Shown in pieces: positions 56,823 to 64,000 of a stretch of DNA of 64,000 nt. Each line of letters opens with the position of its first letter. Positions within the stretch are counted from its first letter, which is position 1. Under the pieces are notes generated by a model. It saw only the letters and a list, made by a program, of their open reading frames with translations, was not told where the DNA came from and made no database searches. The position numbers and the translations under genes are program-made. This DNA comes from Motacilla alba alba (taxonomy: Eukaryota; Chordata; Aves; Passeriformes; Motacillidae), in NCBI RefSeq assembly GCF_015832195.1, contig NC_052020.1, positions 558,001 to 622,000 on the forward strand, given 5' to 3'.

Positions 56823-59800
56823 CCAGAAACTCACGTTCTGCTGCCTCACTCACACCTACCAGAGACTGTGCTGACACCACAGCTATAAACAGCGCTTCCT
56901 CTCCACTGTTTCATTAGCTCACCCCAGGACAGTTGCCTTCATAAAACACAAATATCTTTCAAAGTTAACTCTTGGCGTAACTGGCAAGCGAGTGTGATCA
57001 CAAGCTCTTAACTCAATGCCTTTTTCTGCTCGCAGAGACAGGAGTTTTATGGCCTCAGCTGTTGCCGTCCAGCAGGGAAGTGGGGGAAGAGCAGAGCTAA
57101 GAGAGGAGAGCAGTATCTGAACCAACCAAAGAAGAAAAGCAAGCGTGAGGCAGTGCTGATAACAGCAGGGGCGAGGCAGGACCCACTGCAGGCAAAGGGA
57201 AGGGACAAAAACATTTTTAGCAAGGAGTGGAAGTAGGTGCTGCACACACACAAGCCTGGCCTAGCCTTCCTCTGCCCTTCCACTGGGGAAGACAGGCAGG
57301 ACATTCTCCAGCCCTAAAACCTCCCTTCTCCAACACCACAAAGCCGAGACTGAGACAATTTTTTCTGGGCACAAAATCTTCTCCTCGGGAACTTCCAACA
57401 CACTCCCTTCTTGCCCATACTGAAAAACTGAGGAGTGGCATCTCAGTAGACATTTGCTCACTAGTGAAGCATTTCTCCTTGCTGTGTCAGAGGTCATATT
57501 CTCCAAAAAAGTAACATTTTGTGGTCAAAAAAGCAGGATGAGACAGGAGACTCTGGTTACCAAGGTTTCTGGATTGCTGGAAACACCACTTATTTTCTCT
57601 TTTTTTTCTTTTTTTTTGGCATGAGCACTGTGTTGACAGATGACAGAGCTGAAGATGGTGCTCTAAGTATATGCAGCTGATGGAAAAGTATGCATTTCTT
57701 TCTGAGGAGTCACTGATATTTCACTGCAGTATTGTATATAACTCACTAGAAGCAATGCAATAAGGATAAGAAGTTCAACAGGGTCATTCTTGCCTATAAT
57801 TATAAGTTTCCTGTTCTGTAACTGTCTCAAAGACTTAAGAGGCAATGCATTAACTGCTTACCTGTAGCAGAAAAATTAACAGTGTTTGCCAAAGTACTTG
57901 AGTTCTTAAGAGTATTATAATTTATCCTTTTACTTCCTTCATCACATAGATCACTGTAGGGATGAAATACAGAGCCAAAAATCTCATCAAGGTGAGTACT
58001 GACGCTGCAACTGCAAACTACGCTTTTTAAAGTGACTTTTAAACTTCTTCTAGTAGCATAATCCAAAAATAAACCCCATTTTATTTTAAACTTCACCGAA
58101 GTGGTGCAGAGCCCAATAAAAATTTGGGTCAGTGAAAGGAAAAGAATGAGAGAGCAGGAAATAAGCTGGACAAACAGTTCTTTTAAGTCAGAACTGAAGC
58201 ATGTGTGGGTTAGACACAAAAATTGCCATTTTAGGTTCCCTGCATGATGTATTAAGCATACACAAGAACCTGGCCTTCCACACAGCTTCCCATGGCATTG
58301 CAGGAGCCTCTGGAGAACACAAAGTACACCGGGAAGAAGAAGGGTTCCATTTCAATGGTCCCTCCACTGTCAGAAGTTATCCCTGCCTCCTTTCTGCCTC
58401 CAGCCAGGGCCAAGAGGAATGTCAGATAATGAAAGCTGAGAAGTGCTGCTCATGCCTGGTGGCTGCCCAAGAAGAAAGTGAAGATCTTGTTACAACTAAA
58501 AGGAAAGCAGTGCAAGAGAGGCAGAGAGAAAGCAGAAGTTAAGCAATGGCACGTGCACAGATGTATCCATAGGAAAAACTAATGTCTCCAGTCTTGGCTG
58601 ATATTTCCTGTCAGCAAAACAAGCTCTGCTACTGCAGACAATCTTGAGAATACTGAAACAAGCAGCTCCACTGTCAGGGCAATTCCACCAAGTGTCTCTA
58701 GTCAGATGGATGTATGGAGCCGGTTCACATCTGCACATGGAGTCTCTCAGCAGCGAGCTGAGCAAGCAGTAAAGTTGACATATATGAGTCATTACAGGAA
58801 AATAACATAACTTTTTGACAGCAGAACCATACAAATTGCTTGTCAGCAAGGTCTCGAGGTACTACCCACAAAAATTAAAACCCTCTTTTGGCTTATTTGT
58901 CCCACTGGAATGAAAAAAACTCTAATTTAATTCAAAATTGATGCACTTAAGTTCTTCCTTAGTCCCTTAATGCTTCTAATACTTGAGAACATGTTCCTTG
59001 GGAAGACTGGAAAAGGATTCAATTCCCAGCACTCAATACCACTAATCCTAATTCCACTTTCAATACAACCCTAATTCTGCCATGTTTACCAAGAATAAAT
59101 TCTTTTACTGAGACTCCAGTTTGGCATACAATTGGATACAATACATTTATTGTTGGCTTAAGGTGAGAAACAACCACAGAAACAAAAGACTGCAGCAATC
59201 ACAGCAGTCCTCTACTCCAGCCCCTCCTCATCATCAGTTAAAAGTACAGTATTTCTGCTGCCTCTTTCCCTGACTGAATTAAGAGATCAATACCATCACA
59301 AAATGTGAAGTTTGCGAGTGAAACTGGCTGTGTTACAGGACTTCCTCAGTTTTCCAGTTTAGTTTCTACTGTGATGCACTTTGTTTTTGTGGAGATCATT
59401 TTTAAATATAAACATTTCTATCTGGAGGAAACACAGCTTTTTGGTGGTTTCATTTCTTTGCATGTTGTCCTAAAAACAACATAAAAGGAAAAAATAATTC
59501 TGTGTAATTCTGGTAACAAGTGAAGCTCTCATTTGCTTTGCTTACAAAACGAGTTAAAAGCACGTTGGCCTGAAATAGTAGTTTTGTGCTGGCAACAAAC
59601 AGACAACCCATTCCTTAAGATGCACAGTCCTACCAGAAACATCAGTGAAGGGAAGCTGCCTCTGAACAAAGCCTCGCAAACTGTCTCTGTAAACAGCCAG
59701 ATTACTTTTCTGTATTTTTGTAAAAAGCCGGCTTCCACGGAACTCCTGCAAAATAACTTTTCGGGCCAAGTATGGAATTCAAAACAGCTCCTGCTGAGAC

Positions 59801-62800
59801 ACTGTGTGCCTGTGAACTTACAAGGTTACCATGCACGCTATCAGCTTGTTTTGCAGTGGTTATATGAGACATCTCAAACACAGGCCTTCCAACAAGGGCT
59901 GCTGTGCCCGTTTAACCTGCCGCAGCTGGAAGCATCCACGATAAAATACAGCTGGAAACATGTGCACAAGAGCACTAAGGCTTGGCACTGGCTATTTGAG
60001 ATTCGCTCACAGGAAGTGTAAAATAAAATGACCTATCTGTAGGGTTTTATCTGCCACACAGACTGAGTCACATTCCACATGTTGTAAACCTGGAAGCTTT
60101 AAAAATAGTCGGGCTTGTTTCTTGACGTTACTGATCTGAGCTTTGCTGTGGGAAGGCACTAAGACACGGACCAGTAAAATGAGACCAGCCCCGTAAGGCA
60201 GCAGCACCTTGCATGTGTCTCCACTCACAGCAACGCACGGTGCTGGCAGGGCTAAAGCGCGGGAGGCTGCCCCAGGGGCCACATGTGCAGCCCCAGGAGG
60301 GGGGCTCAGACCTCTGCTGGGCCCAAGGACACTGCACTTGCCAGCTTTCAGATAAATCCCAACAGAGAACTGGCAGCCACAGGGCTCACACCGTTCTGCT
60401 GCCTGCACAAGAAGTCCTGTGAGCGTCACTAAAACCCTCAGATGCTCGTGTTGCAAAGCAAAGGCACAGGTTTTTCCAATCAATGACAATACAGCATTTT
60501 GTATGCAGCTTATACTCAAACTACTCATCTACTTTTCAGTAATACCATGATTTCTGAAGAATGAGTTCTAAAATAAAGACATTTAATTTTTTATTTTAAA
60601 GCAATGTTGTTGTAGCTACACCAGTGGAAATTACAACCTTCAAGTCCAATGGTTTTAAGGAGAAATGTCCCCAGCTCAATTCTTATTCTGTGCAGGTCAC
60701 AGTACATACTTAAAAATTATTTTTTACAGGCCTGCTAAAAGCTCTGCTGCAAAGTCCCAGGTTTCCATATAGTCTACATCTTCAAAGGTAACTGTAAATG
60801 ATTATACCACAGTCATTTGGGGTTAATGCTATGCATAAACAAGATATTAAAACCTGACTCTTGTTTAGACTGGTTATGAGGAAGAACATTTTTCAGCTCT
60901 GTTGCAGTAGATGAGAAACACAATATAAACAACAGTAGAAAGTTTATGCTGATGTTTTCCTAGGTTAGGATCACAAGAACAAAGGAAGACAGTATACCAG
61001 AAGGGTAATATCAGCCTACCTCTTAAGAAAAAGAAAGCATACTCTTAAGAAAAAGCACCTGTTATTTAAGCTAGAAAGATGTTACGGATGTAGCCTCAGT
61101 GAAAACAATTTAAAGGACAATCTTTAAGCTCTTTGAAACTCCTGCCTTTCTTTTTCTGTAGTGACACTTATAATTTCAAGCTCACAAGCTGGAACAGCAT
61201 AGATAGTAATCACAGAATAGGTAGTGCTGGCTGTCCTTTGATCAGCACAAGATTTTCTACTTTCAATAGGATGTTTGGAACACTGAGCCAGACTAACTTG
61301 GAGAGCAAGTAATACCCTATTTTCCATTCCGAAAATCACAGCAGCAGGGAGATGGCAGGGCCAGACACACTGAGCAGGGATGGATGACACAAGAGGATGA
61401 TGGAGAGGGAACTCTGGCAGCACTCCTGCCCAGCTACCAGTGGGAACTTCAACATCCCACTTCTCTCACAGCCCTGTGTCCTCCTCTCTGTTCCTCACCC
61501 TCAGGTCACAGGCAAAACTTTGATGGCACCACTGTGACCATGAGGAAGACAAATAAAAGCTGCAGCTGACAGAGCCCTGTCAGCAAAATCCCTGCTACAT
61601 ATAAAGTTATACCAACAAAAGTGAGCCACATTCAGCAGCAGTTCCTCTACTACAGTGTTCCCTTTATGCATAAATGGGGACATAATTACGGAGGTAAATA
61701 CACCATAAAAGAAAACAAACACACAAAGCAGTAAAAAGCAGACTCTCTTAGTCAGCAATCACAGAAATGATGCTGGTTTATGGCACTTTGAGAATAGGAA
61801 TAATGCAGAAGGATGGGGCAGCAAGATAGGCCATGAGCTGACACAGCAACGTGGGACTGCCAATGCCTCTGGCAGTGCCCAGGAGGGGCCACTTCATTTC
61901 TGGTGGACCCCAGCAGGGAGCAAAGAGTGCTGGACAAAGAGTGCCACCAGTCTGGAATCCCTGAAGCCACCTGATGCCCATATTCAGTCTGTCTCTTCCC
62001 TCACTGATCTCCCCCAACCCAGAAAGCAAAAAAGAGCAGCAGTGCTGCTTCTCTGAGAGCTGCCCAAATATATCTGCTGGAGACACCAGAAAGTGCCCTC
62101 AGAGAACACTGGATGCCAAAGCAAGGCTGTCTTTTGTTTCTCCTCAGGATTTCTGTGAGAAAGGAAATTAATATTTGTTCAGGGCTTTTTGAAGCAAAAA
62201 TATGAAATTATGGCTGTGCTGAAGCAAACAGTCCAGGTTATGTCTTGGGGGAGAAAAAGAACAGCACCAGCATTAGCTTTCATAGATTTGTGCCAAAAGC
62301 TCTCAGGAGTGTGTTTCAGATCATCCTTCCAAGCATGGATCTGTAGATCTCTGCTCTCCAGTATGTGTCCCTCTGGTTACTGGGGCTGTGGCAATTACCC
62401 AAGAGGAATAAACAGCTGGCACTGGGGCTGCAAGACCCTGAGGGCTCCAGTCCACAATAATTCATTTGGCAGAGCTGCCCTCATCTGTAGACATCAGACT
62501 TCCAGATCAGTAGCAAGGATTAATCCATTGAAAACACAGACAGGATTGCTTTGCCAATGATCAAAGAAATGAAACATTCTGGGCAGTATTTCATATGCAT
62601 ACACACACATTTTTAGGAATCAACACATTCCATTGCTGCAATGTTTGGTTTTTTTTCAACACAAGGTAGCACACAGTTCTTCCTATGTTTTACTGGGGCA
62701 TTAATGTTATCAGTCACACTGAAATCCATGGAAACCACGAAGTCAAAGAATGAAAGACACCCAAAAGCAGTTTGGAGTCGTAAATTATAGGTTCCTCGGG

Positions 62801-64000
62801 TGAGGCAATGCCAATTCATCACCAAAAACCAACCACTGAATGGCAGTGGAGAACTGAGAAGCTGCACCCAGACAAGTCAGCCAGAGGGTGATGGGAAACC
62901 AGAAGGTTAAACACCAAACTCTGCTCCAAGGAGTATTTACATAAAAAGAGAAAAACAGAAGGAAAGCTACTGTGTTAGTTTTGTATCTGTTTTATGTTTT
63001 TTGTCCTTGTAAACTGGACCCACAGTTACCAGAAGAGATTGGAAAACACATAGTTTCTGAAAGTAGAAACAGTATTTTTGGAAGAAAATGTGCAGGACAA
63101 TTTCTACCCTCCCTCTGCCCAGACTTCCCAAAAAAATGAAGAAAAACAAAGTATAAAAAAAACCCAAATGAAGATGCCAAGAGAGTTACAAAAACATAGT
63201 ACATTTCTGCTGCAGAAAAATCCTCACGGTCAAGATATAGAATACATCCTGAAATATTAGTTTTGGGACAGCCACCAGAAAAAGAAAAAAAAAAAAATGA
63301 CCCATGGGAGTAATATGCTAGGAAGCAGTCCCACCAAGAAATTTAAAAAAAACAACTCTGAGGGCAGAACATCATTAACCAACAACAGAAGGGATGGCAA
63401 ATGCATCACTGTTTTCACAAGGCAAGTCGAGATATAGTCAGGATTACATTATGATTCATCTTCTCCAGCACAGCAAAGTTTACTAGAAACTGTGAAATAC
63501 CAAAAAAACCACTTCTTAATCGTAACTGTTCATCACACAGCCTAAGGTTTTTCTCTATGTAAGTCCTATCAGTATTAAAGGTCAGAGCTGGTTGCAGCTT
63601 CTCTATTGAAGTTTTTATGCAACAGTGGCCATTTGCTTCCAGTCACCTCAAACCAACTGACCTGTGCTGTAACATGCAGATGTTATCATCATGCTCTTCA
63701 TTAGTCATCCATTCACTTGGAAAACTTACGTTATCATGTACCTGTATTTCATTGCATGTAAGTGGGCAGACACTGTAGGAATGCAAGCACTTTTAAAGTG
63801 CCAAGGCAAAGGACAATGTGGATTTTTTCTAAAAGGTTACTTTTCTCACTGTCATCTAGTCCTAACCTTCCTTTTACTGTACAGAAGAGCCAAAATCTCT
63901 CAGTGAAAGCATGCATCTGTGGCCAGCATCAACACACATACCCGAAAGGCAATGTGAACAGGGCATTTAAAGAGCTGAGCCTGTGTAAGTGCACAAACAT
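56823..64000. other. Upstream region without recognisable genes
   Basis: AT-rich with poly-T/poly-A runs (about 57.60 and 63.28 kb) and a small duplicated CTCTTAAGAAAAAG near 61.02-61.05 kb. ORFs such as 59533-60021 (plus) and 60007-60528 (minus) match no protein family I know. Probably MICAL2 5' intron or promoter flank. Confidence 0.6.

Noticed and set aside
59533..60021. 162-codon plus-strand ORF upstream of MICAL2
   Set aside because: No family resemblance, no splice or promoter context, and an overlapping ORF on the opposite strand. Consistent with a chance open frame.
60007..60528. 173-codon minus-strand ORF
   Set aside because: Same orientation as MICAL2 but no start context, splice partner or recognisable motif. 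Not supported as a 5' exon.
1..64000. CRISPR array, operon, phage or toxin-antitoxin system
   Set aside because: No regularly spaced repeats with unique spacers, no clustered intron-free genes and no ribosome-binding sites. The window is spliced vertebrate DNA.

Overview
The window is vertebrate nuclear DNA, most probably from a bird and plausibly a songbird. The evidence is short coding exons with GT/AG splice sites separated by long AT-rich introns, a CR1-type LINE 3' end near 49.1 kb, and a solo LTR near 56.4-56.8 kb that resembles an LTR common in songbird genomes (recalled, not searched). There is no bacterial operon, CRISPR array, tRNA or rRNA. I found no undescribed system. What the window does hold is nearly the whole coding region of one known gene.

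That gene is MICAL2, on the minus strand. I could join 23 coding exons between 53698 (start codon) and 6674 (stop codon). Every splice phase agrees, giving 1,177 codons plus a stop. The order is an FAD-dependent monooxygenase domain (residues about 1-490), a calponin-homology (CH) domain (about 515-625), a basic nuclear-localisation region (about 661-684), a serine/proline-rich linker with one conserved helical block (about 692-957), a LIM zinc domain (about 974-1027), and a 128-residue C-terminal tail from the last exon. The tail does not match the ends of the MICAL2 isoforms I know and is the most interesting coding feature.

Layout from right to left, in transcription order: 56.8-64 kb is upstream DNA with no gene I can support. 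55.6-56.8 kb is a cluster of LTR-like and CpG-rich sequence. 53.4-53.8 kb is the first coding exon, with a short upstream ORF in its leader. 36.2-53.4 kb is a 17 kb first intron. 24.4-36.2 kb holds the exons for the monooxygenase and CH domains. 16.3-24.1 kb holds the nuclear-signal and linker exons. 6.7-10.8 kb holds the pre-LIM, LIM and tail exons. 1-6.0 kb is either downstream flank or an intron of longer isoforms, with no recognisable exon.

Family knowledge: MICAL2 uses FAD, NADPH and O2 to oxidise methionines of actin. This disassembles filaments and, in the nucleus, promotes MRTF-A/SRF transcription. All exon coordinates come from reading splice sites and frames by eye. No alignment was run.
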